DNA of 16,898 bases from NCBI GenBank assembly GCA_029556045.1, contig JAKQGS010000025.1:1-16898 (forward strand), written 5' to 3'. The notes below the pieces were generated by a model. That model saw only the letters and a program-made list of their open reading frames with translations. It ran no database searches and was not told the origin of the DNA. Every line of letters begins with the position of its first letter. The stretch's first letter is position 1. This DNA comes from Pseudomonadota bacterium. GTDB taxonomy: Bacteria > Bdellovibrionota > Oligoflexia > Oligoflexales > Oligoflexaceae. The translations under genes and the position numbers were made by a program. Below are positions 1 through 7,203 of the stretch, in pieces.

Positions 1-1
1 T

Positions 2-469
2 CAAGATAAGAAAAAAGCCCTTGAATTGTACCGATTGGCGGCGCAAAACGGCGATGTTTATGGGGCCTACAACCTGGCTTACATCTTTCGCTACGATCAG
101 GAGTATGCCAATGCCCCTGAAGCACGGGCCATATTTGAAAAACTCACGAATTCTTTCGCTCCCGCCCAATATGAGCTGGCTCTTATGAATAGTCAGGGTA
201 TCGGCGGGCCGCAGGATCCTCAAAAAACTCTTCAATTAATTGGAGCTGCGGCGCAAAATAACTTTGCCCCTGCCCAATACACTCTGGGTATGATGTTCCT
301 GAAGGGCGAGGGCGTCGATAGAGACCAAGGGCAAGCCCAAACATGGCTCAACAAAGCAGCAGAGGCTGGACATACCGAAGCCAGGACAGCCTTGGCCAAA
401 TTATCCGGCCGCACGGTTGAAGATGCCAAGAATGGTCGCCCATCCAAGTCCACAAAGCAGGCACATTGA
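2..469 (+). CDS. Sel1-repeat (TPR-like) protein, 3' end only
   Basis: The C-terminal ~155 residues of a protein built from Sel1-like repeats. The reading frame is open to the first base of the window (it begins QDKKKALELYRLAAQNGD), so the true start lies outside; the TTG at 26 is internal. At least three repeats are visible: AAQNGDVYGAYNLAYIF, SFAPAQYELALMNSQGIGG and NFAPAQYTLGMMFLKGEGV followed by AAEAGHTEARTAL. The A-x-Y-x-L-G-x-M/Y-x-x-G-x-G pattern is diagnostic of the family. Sel1 repeats form helical solenoids that mediate protein-protein contacts, often in envelope or signalling complexes, and do not themselves indicate an enzyme. The tail after the last repeat is polar and lysine-rich. 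It converges on the RCC1-like lipoprotein gene with an 80-bp gap holding only a weak hairpin (519-534). The family call is firm; the specific role is unknown. Confidence 0.88.
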   Translation, partial: QDKKKALELYRLAAQNGDVYGAYNLAYIFRYDQEYANAPEARAIFEKLTNSFAPAQYELALMNSQGIGGPQDPQKTLQLIGAAAQNNFAPAQYTLGMMFLKGEGVDRDQGQAQTWLNKAAEAGHTEARTALAKLSGRTVEDAKNGRPSKSTKQAH

Positions 470-549
470 TTGAGGCCAAGTCTAAAATGGTATTTGACTG
501 TCCGGAACTTTTCACAAACCATACACAAGTATGGCAAACTTTCATGTGC

Positions 550-2052
550 TCAGTAGGAAGCATTCAATGAAACATCGGTAAATTTATTGGCATATTCTTG
601 ACCTTCTTCGTCCCGCCCCCAACATGTTATGCCTGCCTTATGCCCCACACAGCTATGCATCGACCCAGTGGATACCAAAACTGGCTGCATTAAATTATCG
701 CGAACATTGAGTTGGCTGTACATATTCGATCCCCAGCAAGACACGGCTCCATTTTGAATCGCGCAGGCATGGTTTTCAGATTGGGCCAAGGCATCAGGGC
801 GTGTGATGCCGGCGCTTGGGGTGATCAAGTCTGGGTCACTCCCCCAACATTGAAATCCATTGAGATCATTAGCGCACGAATTTCTGAGCCCCGCGAAAAT
901 CATATAGGGATGGTTAAATACCGGGGCCTCATACACTTGGTTTTCTTCTGCCTTAATCTTTGTGCTCCAACAGGACACACCCTGGGCGTGCAGGGCACAA
1001 ATATGGTTTTGGCCTGCAACGATGTCCACCACATCCATCATCGCTGGAATGCGTTCTTGAATTTTGGCATTGCCGATGCAGGTTACCGGCGTGTTGCTGG
1101 TATTTAAAACGCACGCAAAAGAAGTGCCAGCTACTATCTTGATGGGATTGGGGGCGATATTGGTGACAGGTTCACTACCCTTGATGTAGCATTTTGTTGA
1201 CGTCAATTGTTCTGAACTTCGCATCAAACAGCGGTAGTTTTCCGACACAGCGATATCCCGAATTGATACGTCCTTCAGGTCATCGGTTGTGAATGATGCT
1301 AACGCTCCCTCGCCCCAGCAGCGGATTTTATGATCATCCAGTAGGCAGGAATGTTTTCCGACAGAAACCATCCGATTATGACGTCCCACAAAAACGTCAT
1401 TCATTTTTTTAACCACTTTTTGTATGGCCTGTGTGGATGTATCCGCGGGATCCATGTCAAAAACCAGATCGCGCTGTTGCAGCAAATTTAACGCATTGGT
1501 CACGTCCTGCCACTTTGTCTGCAGGGCATCCCGCTTCTGCTGATAGTTGGCTTTTTGTTGCTGTTTCTGCGTAATCTGGGCCTGAATGATCTCCTGGCTC
1601 ACGCCAGAAGGTGGCGTCGTTTGCAATGTGGATATCTGGGTATCAAGCTGCCCCATATAGTATGTGAGCGATTCCATATAGTTGTATTCACCATTGGTCA
1701 GAGCGTGACGGAAATAGACCAAAGGAAGTGTCCGGGTATTGATGGTGCAAAATTCCCGTGTTTTCACCCCTCCCGGACTGCATTGACTCATTTTAATCAC
1801 ACGACCGCACGACAGTCTTCCCGATGATGTACTCCCCACCGTCGCACAACTGCCAGCATCATTTGGATTCGAATTAGAAAACGTCGAACCATCCTGATCC
1901 ATATAGAACAGATATGATTCGGCGCCACTGGCGGAGGTGGTGGCAATTTCATTGGTCCGGTTGCTTGTGAGAGGATGTCTTGTCTTACAGCCGACAGCTC
2001 CGATAGTCGCCCCTAAAATAACAAAAATTGACAAACACTTAAGAGTTGTCAT
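550..2052 (-). CDS. Lipoprotein with coiled coil and RCC1-like seven-bladed propeller
   Basis: 500 residues. The N-terminus is a lipoprotein signal: hydrophobic residues 7-20, then lipobox AVGC with the lipidated cysteine at 22. The next residue is Lys rather than Asp, which by the usual sorting rule favours the outer membrane. Residues ~70-102 hold four more cysteines. Residues ~130-193 are Gln-rich with heptad character (QKQQQKANYQQKRDALQ), a probable coiled coil. Residues ~228-485 contain seven repeats of the form H/x-x-C-x(8-12)-C-W/x-G, with cysteine pairs at 236/245, 275/288, 314/325, 352/361, 393/402, 430/439 and 468/477. Seven repeats match a closed RCC1-type beta-propeller, and the regular cysteines suggest one disulfide per blade, as expected outside the cytoplasm. 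A GGGGAG ribosome site sits 8 nt before the ATG. A binding or adhesion role is possible but not shown by the sequence. Confidence 0.9.
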   Translation of the reverse strand: MTTLKCLSIFVILGATIGAVGCKTRHPLTSNRTNEIATTSASGAESYLFYMDQDGSTFSNSNPNDAGSCATVGSTSSGRLSCGRVIKMSQCSPGGVKTREFCTINTRTLPLVYFRHALTNGEYNYMESLTYYMGQLDTQISTLQTTPPSGVSQEIIQAQITQKQQQKANYQQKRDALQTKWQDVTNALNLLQQRDLVFDMDPADTSTQAIQKVVKKMNDVFVGRHNRMVSVGKHSCLLDDHKIRCWGEGALASFTTDDLKDVSIRDIAVSENYRCLMRSSEQLTSTKCYIKGSEPVTNIAPNPIKIVAGTSFACVLNTSNTPVTCIGNAKIQERIPAMMDVVDIVAGQNHICALHAQGVSCWSTKIKAEENQVYEAPVFNHPYMIFAGLRNSCANDLNGFQCWGSDPDLITPSAGITRPDALAQSENHACAIQNGAVSCWGSNMYSQLNVRDNLMQPVLVSTGSMHSCVGHKAGITCWGRDEEGQEYANKFTDVSLNASY

Positions 2053-2097
2053 CGGTTTTACTCCCCAAAAAACTCAGCATACTTCGATCATTGCTTC

Positions 2098-2125
2098 ATT
2101 ATATCATCAATGAATAAATACACAA
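2098..2125 (-). promoter_or_regulatory. Sigma70-type promoter of the RCC1-like lipoprotein gene
   Basis: Read on the minus strand, a perfect TATAAT lies at 2103-2098. TTGTGT lies at 2125-2120, 16 nt upstream, and matches the -35 consensus only in its TTG. Transcription would start near 2091, giving a leader of about 40 nt with the GGGGAG ribosome site. The -10 is strong and the -35 moderate; no operator is evident around it. Confidence 0.5.
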
Positions 2126-2176
2126 TTTGGGTAAGTTTTTGCTCTCCAAAAATATTTTAGGAATACCAAAGGATGG

Positions 2177-2199
2177 GCGGGCCGGATACTCCGACCCGC
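2177..2199 (-). terminator. Possible weak terminator hairpin after htpX remnant
   Basis: GCGGGCCGGA (2177-2186), TAC loop, TCCGACCCGC (2190-2199): a 10-bp stem with one mismatch, 10 nt beyond the htpX remnant's final stop on the minus strand. No good U-run follows directly (the next minus-strand bases are CCATCCTTTGG), so it may be only an mRNA-stabilising hairpin. Confidence 0.3.
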
Positions 2200-2209
2200 A
2201 TGAGGAAGG

Positions 2210-2597
2210 TCAAAAACCTTGCAGGCGCTGGATACGGTCTTCCAGCGGGGGGTGGGTGGAAAACAGGGCAAGCAAACCATTTTTGCGGCCATTCGATATC
2301 TTCAAAGCCGCAATCGCAGAATCATCCTGAGCCAAGCCAACGCTCCTCATTATTGGCACCAAATCCCTTTATCACCCGGACTCCCATCATCCATTTGGCC
2401 ATAATGCGGGACAATCCAAGGGAGATCAGCGCGCCACCAAAACCCCAGAGGGCGCAAAAAACCAGCAGTGAGCCGTAATCGATGCCCTTGGCGCTAAGGT
2501 AAGGCTTGATGCCCAAAACACTGGTAACCACCGAAATGGTGACAATGATAAGAACGTTGGTTAACAAAAAAAGTAAAATTCGTTTACCGATAGCCAT
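2210..2597 (-). pseudogene. htpX: htpX pseudogene: membrane protease missing its catalytic core
   Basis: Residues 1-88 from the ATG at 2597 are a good HtpX N-terminus: GKRILLFLLTN, a first membrane span, GIDYGSLLVFCALWGFGGA, a second span, and SRIMAKWMMGVRVI. HtpX (family M48) is an inner-membrane zinc protease that degrades damaged membrane proteins. The frame then stops at a TGA, giving 91 residues. In another frame of the same strand the HtpX C-terminal tail resumes at once and ends at 2210; it contains QDDSAIAALKIS and GLLALFSTHPPLEDRIQRLQ. About 88 + 42 family residues remain of a usual ~285-295, so roughly 155-160 residues are gone, including the HEXXH zinc site and the downstream glutamate, and the join is out of frame. 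A ribosome site (AAGGAG) still precedes the ATG, so a two-span 91-residue peptide could be made. The protease function is lost. It lies 28 bp after the 157-residue membrane protein gene. Confidence 0.88.
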
Positions 2598-2625
2598 GAT
2601 CTGATGTCTCCTTGATTCGTTTGTT

Positions 2626-3099
2626 TTAACTATTCAAAAGCCAACCGATGCAATCTGACGGTGAGCCTTGTACCGCGTTCACCGTAACGGCATCAGACAG
2701 ACGTTTCATTTTGCCTTCCAGGTTTGGATCATTGATTTGGGTTTGGATGTAACTCACCATCGTCTGCGGGCTGGGGCCACCGATGGCATCCAGGCAGGAC
2801 AATCCCTTCTGCAGGGGAACAAGACCCGCTGACGGCAATTGATACCGCACCCAGGTATTGGCGATGGTCATGACCGTCTCCTCCACAACTCCGAGGGAAG
2901 GACTTTCCGCGGCAAGTTCACTGGGGGTGACCTGCAGGGTCTTGACCTGACTTAAAGCATAAGATCCCGTTTTATAGGTTAGGTAAATGACCCCCGATAC
3001 ACCAGCCACCAGCAAAAGCACGGCACCCAGCGCAACAGGAAGGACATACCGGCGATATCGAATGGCGAGAGACGTCAGTACATAGAATTTGTTTTTCAT
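2626..3099 (-). CDS. Small single-span membrane protein of unknown function
   Basis: 157 residues, no family recognised. A basic start (KNK, RYRR at 14-17) precedes one strong hydrophobic span at ~19-41, predicting an N-in, C-out inner-membrane anchor with a ~115-residue periplasmic domain. That domain has exactly two cysteines (102 and 150), which could pair, and ends CIGWLLNS. It has no catalytic motif that I can see. The ATG at 3099 has GGAG 7 nt upstream. It is followed after 28 bp by the htpX remnant on the same strand, so the two were probably co-transcribed and it may have acted with that protease; this is inference from position only. The terminator at 3269-3300 separates it from the Tim44-domain gene, so it needs its own promoter in the AT-rich stretch 3100-3268, where I see no convincing -35/-10 pair. 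Confidence 0.72.
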   Translation of the reverse strand: MKNKFYVLTSLAIRYRRYVLPVALGAVLLLVAGVSGVIYLTYKTGSYALSQVKTLQVTPSELAAESPSLGVVEETVMTIANTWVRYQLPSAGLVPLQKGLSCLDAIGGPSPQTMVSYIQTQINDPNLEGKMKRLSDAVTVNAVQGSPSDCIGWLLNS

Positions 3100-3268
3100 G
3101 TGGATTCTCCATGGGGAAGGATTCCCGATGACAAGATTATCGGTTAAATCTCAACTTTGCTAAAATAGATAAATAGAAAACTATTAATCGCTTTACACAA
3201 TACATGTCCGCATTGAAGATTTGACGAACAAAAGCAAAGATCGGTTAAGGCGTCCCGCCAGTCGACCG

Positions 3269-3300
3269 AAAAAAAATGGGCGCGGCCAATGCCGCGCCCA
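3269..3300 (-). terminator. Rho-independent terminator of the Tim44-domain gene
   Basis: On the minus strand, TGGGCGCGGC, loop ATTG, GCCGCGCCCA, then eight T residues (the A-run at 3269-3276 on the plus strand). This is a perfect 10-bp GC-rich stem directly followed by a U-tract, 32 nt beyond the stop codon at 3332. It is a textbook intrinsic terminator. Confidence 0.93.
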
Positions 3301-3331
3301 CCACTAGGGGGAAATACCTCACCTACAGGAA

Positions 3332-4294
3332 TCAGTTCATTTGTTGGATCCCGGCCAGACGCCATTGGTCGGCGTATTGGGGTTTAATGAAGGTCCATTC
3401 TTCCTGGAACTTCACCGGCTGGGTATCGCTGCCCTCCACCACTTTTTGCGTGGACTCGTCCACTGTGTAATCGAGAAGATTGGCGGTAAAAACCACGGTG
3501 GCCAGCGTATCACCACCCTCCTGCCATTCCCGCGTCACTTCGATATGGCGCACCGAGATATTTTCGAGACGATTGATCTGCCGGTTGCGTTTGAGGTGCT
3601 CGGCATCGCGGGCTAACTCATCATAAATTCCACTTTCCATCCGATCGCTGACGGTCGAGAGATCACGGCGGGTCCAAGCACCCTGGATTTTGAAAAAGAT
3701 GTCGGACGCCTCATCAGGACTTAACGTCGGGGTTCCCAAAGATTCTATCCTGTCATTTTGATGTAATGACGGGGATCCGAAACCAACGGGTGCGATTTGA
3801 TCTTGGGCGACAGAAGAGCTGTATTGCCGGTTCATGTTGCTGTATCCCATCGCGGTTGCCGATGCTGGACGCAGCTGACGATTTTTCCACCAGCGAAAGC
3901 CAAAATACGCCACCGCTGCGAACAATATGATCTCAAGAAAGCCGATGCCGCCGGCGCCGCCCCCCAACCCAGCCGCGTGGCCGAGAGAACTGAACAGCAT
4001 ACCGCCCAACAAACCACCCGCTAAACCACCCGCCAAACCGCGCATAAAGCCACCACCGGCGGGAGCAGCCGGAGCCGCTCCGGGAGCAACGTTATCCTGG
4101 GGACGAGACTGCTGGGGAGGTCTCTGCGCGGGAGTGGAACGATTGCCGCCAAATCCGGAGCTGCGCCCCATGGATCGACCACGCCCGGCGCGAGCTTCTG
4201 CCTGGGATGAATGGAACATCTCGACGGCTGAACCTAAAACAAAAAGCATGAGCAAAAAACGTATCGCGGATGTCATGCGATTTTTCAAAATCAT
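3332..4294 (-). CDS. Tim44-like domain membrane protein
   Basis: 320 residues. Order of parts: N-terminal hydrophobic signal or anchor (~11-28, possible cleavage after QAEARA); a low-complexity Gly/Pro/Arg/Gln region (~36-80); a run of glycine-rich repeats (GLAGGLAGGLLGGML, ~87-100); a second membrane span (~118-136, ending FRWWKNRQ); a linker; and from ~192 to the end a Tim44-like domain (DEASDIFFKIQGAWTRRDLSTVSDRM, then EEWTFIKPQYADQWRLAGIQQ). In mitochondria this fold docks the import motor to membrane and channel. Bacterial relatives are uncharacterised membrane proteins, so a role in envelope protein handling is only a guess. An AGAGG motif precedes the ATG at a long spacing (~10 nt); M7 is an alternative start. 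It is monocistronic, with a strong terminator 32 nt downstream, and divergent from the iron operon. Confidence 0.87.
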   Translation of the reverse strand: MILKNRMTSAIRFLLMLFVLGSAVEMFHSSQAEARAGRGRSMGRSSGFGGNRSTPAQRPPQQSRPQDNVAPGAAPAAPAGGGFMRGLAGGLAGGLLGGMLFSSLGHAAGLGGGAGGIGFLEIILFAAVAYFGFRWWKNRQLRPASATAMGYSNMNRQYSSSVAQDQIAPVGFGSPSLHQNDRIESLGTPTLSPDEASDIFFKIQGAWTRRDLSTVSDRMESGIYDELARDAEHLKRNRQINRLENISVRHIEVTREWQEGGDTLATVVFTANLLDYTVDESTQKVVEGSDTQPVKFQEEWTFIKPQYADQWRLAGIQQMN

Positions 4295-4487
4295 ATTGGA
4301 TCTACCTCTTCAAAACTGTTTTTAAGAAACCAGGGAATGCATCGACCAAACTCCATGCGGCCCATGTTGTCCTATTATCGACGGCTTCAATGATTTATAA
4401 AAATAGATAAAAAATCATAATAACTTCGCTTAAAGCAATATTAATTAAATACCAATAATTTCAGTCGATTATCCAATGATTATTTTT

Positions 4488-4506
4488 GATATTGATTCTC
4501 AATATT
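4488..4506 (+). promoter_or_regulatory. Fur box controlling the iron ABC transporter operon
   Basis: GATATTGATTCTCAATATT agrees at 16 of 19 positions with the Fur-box form GATAATGATTCTCATTATC. It contains a perfect 7-3-7 inverted repeat (ATATTGA TTC TCAATAT, 4489-4505). It ends 46 nt before the ATG of the Fe(III)-binding protein. A candidate sigma70 pair overlaps it (TTGATT 4492-4497, 17-nt spacer, TAAAAG 4515-4520; both weak matches), so iron-loaded Fur bound here would block RNA polymerase. The site and the operon's function support each other. The box lies ~194 bp from the divergent Tim44-domain gene, whose control by it is uncertain. Confidence 0.75.
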
Positions 4507-4552
4507 GCTTCCGATAAAAGCTTCCTGCACACCATGTGAAGGAGACCATTCG

Positions 4553-5569
4553 ATGCAAACCGAAACTTTCCGCTTCATCCAAGGAGCCATCATCAGTTTT
4601 TCGATCCTATCGTTCCCATCGTCCGTTTTGGCCGCCGACAGCGTGGTGGTGTATTCCGCACGGAAAGAGCATTTGATCAAGCCAGCTTTTGATCAATTCA
4701 CCAAAGAGACCGGCGTTGCGGTGACCTACATCACCGATGGAGAAGCGCCATTGATGGCTAAACTGAAGGCCGAGGGTCCACGCTCCCCTGCCGATGTTTT
4801 TATGACCGTCGATGCGGGGAACCTGTGGCACGCAGCTCATGAGGGTCTGCTGCAGCCGGTGGAATCAAAAGTATTGCAGGACAACGTGCCAGCCCATCTG
4901 CGGGATCCGAAGAACCAGTGGTTTGGGTTGAGCGTGCGTGCCCGCACCATCGCCTATAATCCCAAAAAGGTAAAGCCCGCTGAACTGGTTGGGTATGAGG
5001 ATTTAGCGGGCGCTCAATGGAAGGGTCGCCTCTGCCTGCGCACCTCGAAAAAGGTCTATAACCAATCGTTGGTGGCCATGATGATGGCGGATCTCGGTGC
5101 GGAAAAAACCGAAGCCATCGTCAAGAGTTGGGTGGGCAACCTGGCCACAAAAGTCTTTCCGGATGACACGGCGGTTCTGAAGGCGATCGATAGCGGTGCC
5201 TGCGATGTTGGCATCGTCAATACCTACTACTTTGGTGCTCTGCAAAAAGAAAATCCCTCCGTGAATGTGTCCCTGTTTTGGCCGGACCAAAAGGGCAAGG
5301 GAGTTCATGTGAATATCTCCGGAGCCGGAGTGGCCAAACACGCTAAAAACCACGCGGGAGCCATCAAACTTCTAGAATGGTTATCTTCCCCCTCCGCACA
5401 AAAACTGTTTGCGGACGTCAATCTGGAGTACCCCGTCAATCCCAAGGTGGAACCTGCGGCTCAGGTCAAAGCCTGGGGCACCTTTAAACAAAACCCCCTG
5501 AATGTCGTCCGTGCGGGCGAGATGCAGGCTGTTGCCATCAAACTGATGGATCGGGCCGGCTACCAATAA
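4553..5569 (+). CDS. fbpA: Fe(III) ABC transporter periplasmic binding protein
   Basis: 338 residues, FbpA/FutA/SfuA type. A Sec signal peptide (~1-28, cleavage after VLA) is followed by DSVVVYSARKE, the family start. The iron-ligand tyrosines are all visible: Y34 (VVYSARKE), Y169 (KVYNQSL) and the pair Y225-Y226 (IVNTYYFG), the four-tyrosine arrangement of FutA-like proteins. The protein captures ferric iron in the periplasm and hands it to the permease encoded next. The ATG at 4553 is preferred because TGAAGGAG ends 8 nt before it. An in-frame TTG at 4505 would place the start inside the Fur box and give a poor signal peptide. The stop overlaps the permease start (TAATG), indicating translational coupling. 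Regulation is by the Fur box at 4488-4506. Length and composition are ordinary for the family. Confidence 0.95.
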   Translation: MQTETFRFIQGAIISFSILSFPSSVLAADSVVVYSARKEHLIKPAFDQFTKETGVAVTYITDGEAPLMAKLKAEGPRSPADVFMTVDAGNLWHAAHEGLLQPVESKVLQDNVPAHLRDPKNQWFGLSVRARTIAYNPKKVKPAELVGYEDLAGAQWKGRLCLRTSKKVYNQSLVAMMMADLGAEKTEAIVKSWVGNLATKVFPDDTAVLKAIDSGACDVGIVNTYYFGALQKENPSVNVSLFWPDQKGKGVHVNISGAGVAKHAKNHAGAIKLLEWLSSPSAQKLFADVNLEYPVNPKVEPAAQVKAWGTFKQNPLNVVRAGEMQAVAIKLMDRAGYQ

Positions 5570-7203
5570 TGCCGCGACGTCCACCACGCCTAGGCTCCCG
5601 CTGGTGGAGCCTGCGTATCCTGGCCTTGGGCATCATCACCGTTGTCGGACTGCCCATTCTCAGTATCCTTGCGTCCTGGTCCGGCGGTCCGGCACCGATT
5701 TGGCAGCATCTGCGGGAAACCGTCCTGACCTCACTGATATTTAATTCCCTGTCCCTCATGGTAAGCGTGGGATGTGGCACCCTGCTCCTGGGTGTGCCGC
5801 TGGGCTGGTTGATGGCGAATTTTGAATTCCCTGGCCGGCGTTTTTTTTCCTGGGCTGCCTTGAGTCCACTGGCGATTCCCGCCTATGTGCTCGGATTTGT
5901 TTATCTGGGTATGCTGGAATCCTATGGTCCCGTCGGACAATTCGTCACCGGAACATTGGGCTGGTCCTATCGCCTGGAAGTGCGCTCAGGGTGGGGTGTT
6001 GCGATGGTGCTGATCCTGGCACTTTATCCCTATATTTACCTGATTTCCTATAATGCTTTTCAAACACAGGGACGCAAGGTGTTGGAAGTGGGGCGCTCCC
6101 TCGGACGAACCCCGACGCAGGTTTTCTGGTCAACCGCTCTTCCCATGGCCAGGCCGTGGATCGCCGGAGGGCTGGCCCTGGTGGGAATGGAAACGCTGGC
6201 GGATTTTGCCACGGTCTCAATTTTTGTGTATGACACCTTGACAACGGCGATCTACAAATCCTGGTTTGGTTTTTTCTCCCCCATCGGTGCAGCTCAACTC
6301 TCGACGCTGCTCATAGCCCTGACACTGGGCCTGAATCTCTGGGAAAAAAGGCAGAACCGTCGCCGGGCGTTTTATGCCATGGGCAGTCCCCATCTGCAGG
6401 ACGCGCGCATGCCGTTGAGCGGTTGGCGTCGCTGGTCCGCCAGTGCTTTTTGCCTGGGCATTATTTTGCTGGGGTTTGTGCTGCCCATCATCCAGTTGGG
6501 AATTTGGGCCGGGGCCCATTGGTCCGGCGAGGTGACGATGCGTACCTTGGAATTTACCCTCAATTCCCTGCTCCTGGCTGGGGCAGTGGTCATGGTGGTG
6601 GTGAGCTGCGCCCTGGCGCTGGTGATGGCGCGCCGTTTTTACCCCAGTCTTTTGGTGCGTGCCGCCAATGTCATCGCTATTCTCGGATATGCTTTGCCCG
6701 GCACGGTGCTGGCCATCGGGGTTTTTCTACCGTTTTCCCGCCTGGACCATCTCTGGGCCGATGCCTGGGTCCGTTGGTTTGGCAGGGATCCCGGCCTGAT
6801 TTTCACCGGGACGGCGGCCATCATGATCGTTGGATTAAGCCTTCGGTTTATGGCGGTGGGACATGCCACCATTGCGTCCGCTCTGCAACGACTGTCCCCC
6901 AAATTAGACGAAGCCAGTGTTTCCCTCGGCGTGGGAGGCTTTAAGATGGTGCGCCGCATTCATCTGCCTCTGTTGGGGAGCAGCTTATTTACGGCCGCCA
7001 TTCTGGTCTTCATCGACGTGATCAAGGAAATGCCACTGACCCTTATGACTCGACCCATCGGTTGGGACACCCTGGCAGTTAAAATCTATGAATTTACCAG
7101 TGAAGGAGACTGGCAACGGGCATCGATCCCGGCCATCCTGCTGTCACTGGCAGGCTTGATCCCCGTCGCTATCTTATCCCGCCAATTGCGGAGGAATTCA
7201 TGA
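5569..7203 (+). CDS. fbpB: Fe(III) ABC transporter fused double permease
   Basis: 544 residues with about twelve hydrophobic spans in two homologous halves, the FbpB/FutB layout in which both membrane domains sit in one polypeptide. Each half carries a cytoplasmic coupling (EAA-type) loop that contacts the ATPase: residues ~173-195 (EVGRSLGRTPTQVFWSTALP) and ~448-468 (DEASVSLGVGGFKMVRRIHL). The N-terminus is basic (PRRPPRLGSRWW), as expected for an inside-facing end. A charged linker at ~258-270 separates the halves. The start codon shares its A with the preceding TAA stop, and the end overlaps the ATPase gene by 4 nt (ATGA), so the three genes are one tightly coupled unit. The length is at the family norm (~500-550), with no breaks. 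Confidence 0.94.
   Translation: MPRRPPRLGSRWWSLRILALGIITVVGLPILSILASWSGGPAPIWQHLRETVLTSLIFNSLSLMVSVGCGTLLLGVPLGWLMANFEFPGRRFFSWAALSPLAIPAYVLGFVYLGMLESYGPVGQFVTGTLGWSYRLEVRSGWGVAMVLILALYPYIYLISYNAFQTQGRKVLEVGRSLGRTPTQVFWSTALPMARPWIAGGLALVGMETLADFATVSIFVYDTLTTAIYKSWFGFFSPIGAAQLSTLLIALTLGLNLWEKRQNRRRAFYAMGSPHLQDARMPLSGWRRWSASAFCLGIILLGFVLPIIQLGIWAGAHWSGEVTMRTLEFTLNSLLLAGAVVMVVVSCALALVMARRFYPSLLVRAANVIAILGYALPGTVLAIGVFLPFSRLDHLWADAWVRWFGRDPGLIFTGTAAIMIVGLSLRFMAVGHATIASALQRLSPKLDEASVSLGVGGFKMVRRIHLPLLGSSLFTAAILVFIDVIKEMPLTLMTRPIGWDTLAVKIYEFTSEGDWQRASIPAILLSLAGLIPVAILSRQLRRNS

Noticed and set aside
519..534. CCATAC-ACAA-GTATGG hairpin between the Sel1 and lipoprotein genes
   Set aside because: Only 6 bp, AT-containing, with no T-run on either side; not a convincing terminator for either gene.
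712..1107. 131-residue plus-strand frame opposite the lipoprotein gene
   Set aside because: The minus-strand frame has a lipobox, seven repeats, a promoter and a ribosome site; this one has none of these.
3927..4325. 132-residue proline-rich plus-strand frame
   Set aside because: It is the antisense of the Gly/Ala-rich region of the Tim44-domain gene; the proline richness simply mirrors glycine codons.
4505..4552. Upstream TTG start for the ferric binding protein
   Set aside because: It would begin inside the Fur box and place a cysteine-containing polar peptide before the signal sequence; the ATG at 4553 has a strong ribosome site.
6423..6944. 173-residue plus-strand frame within the permease gene
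   Set aside because: Different frame from the clear 12-span permease, with no membrane pattern or motif.
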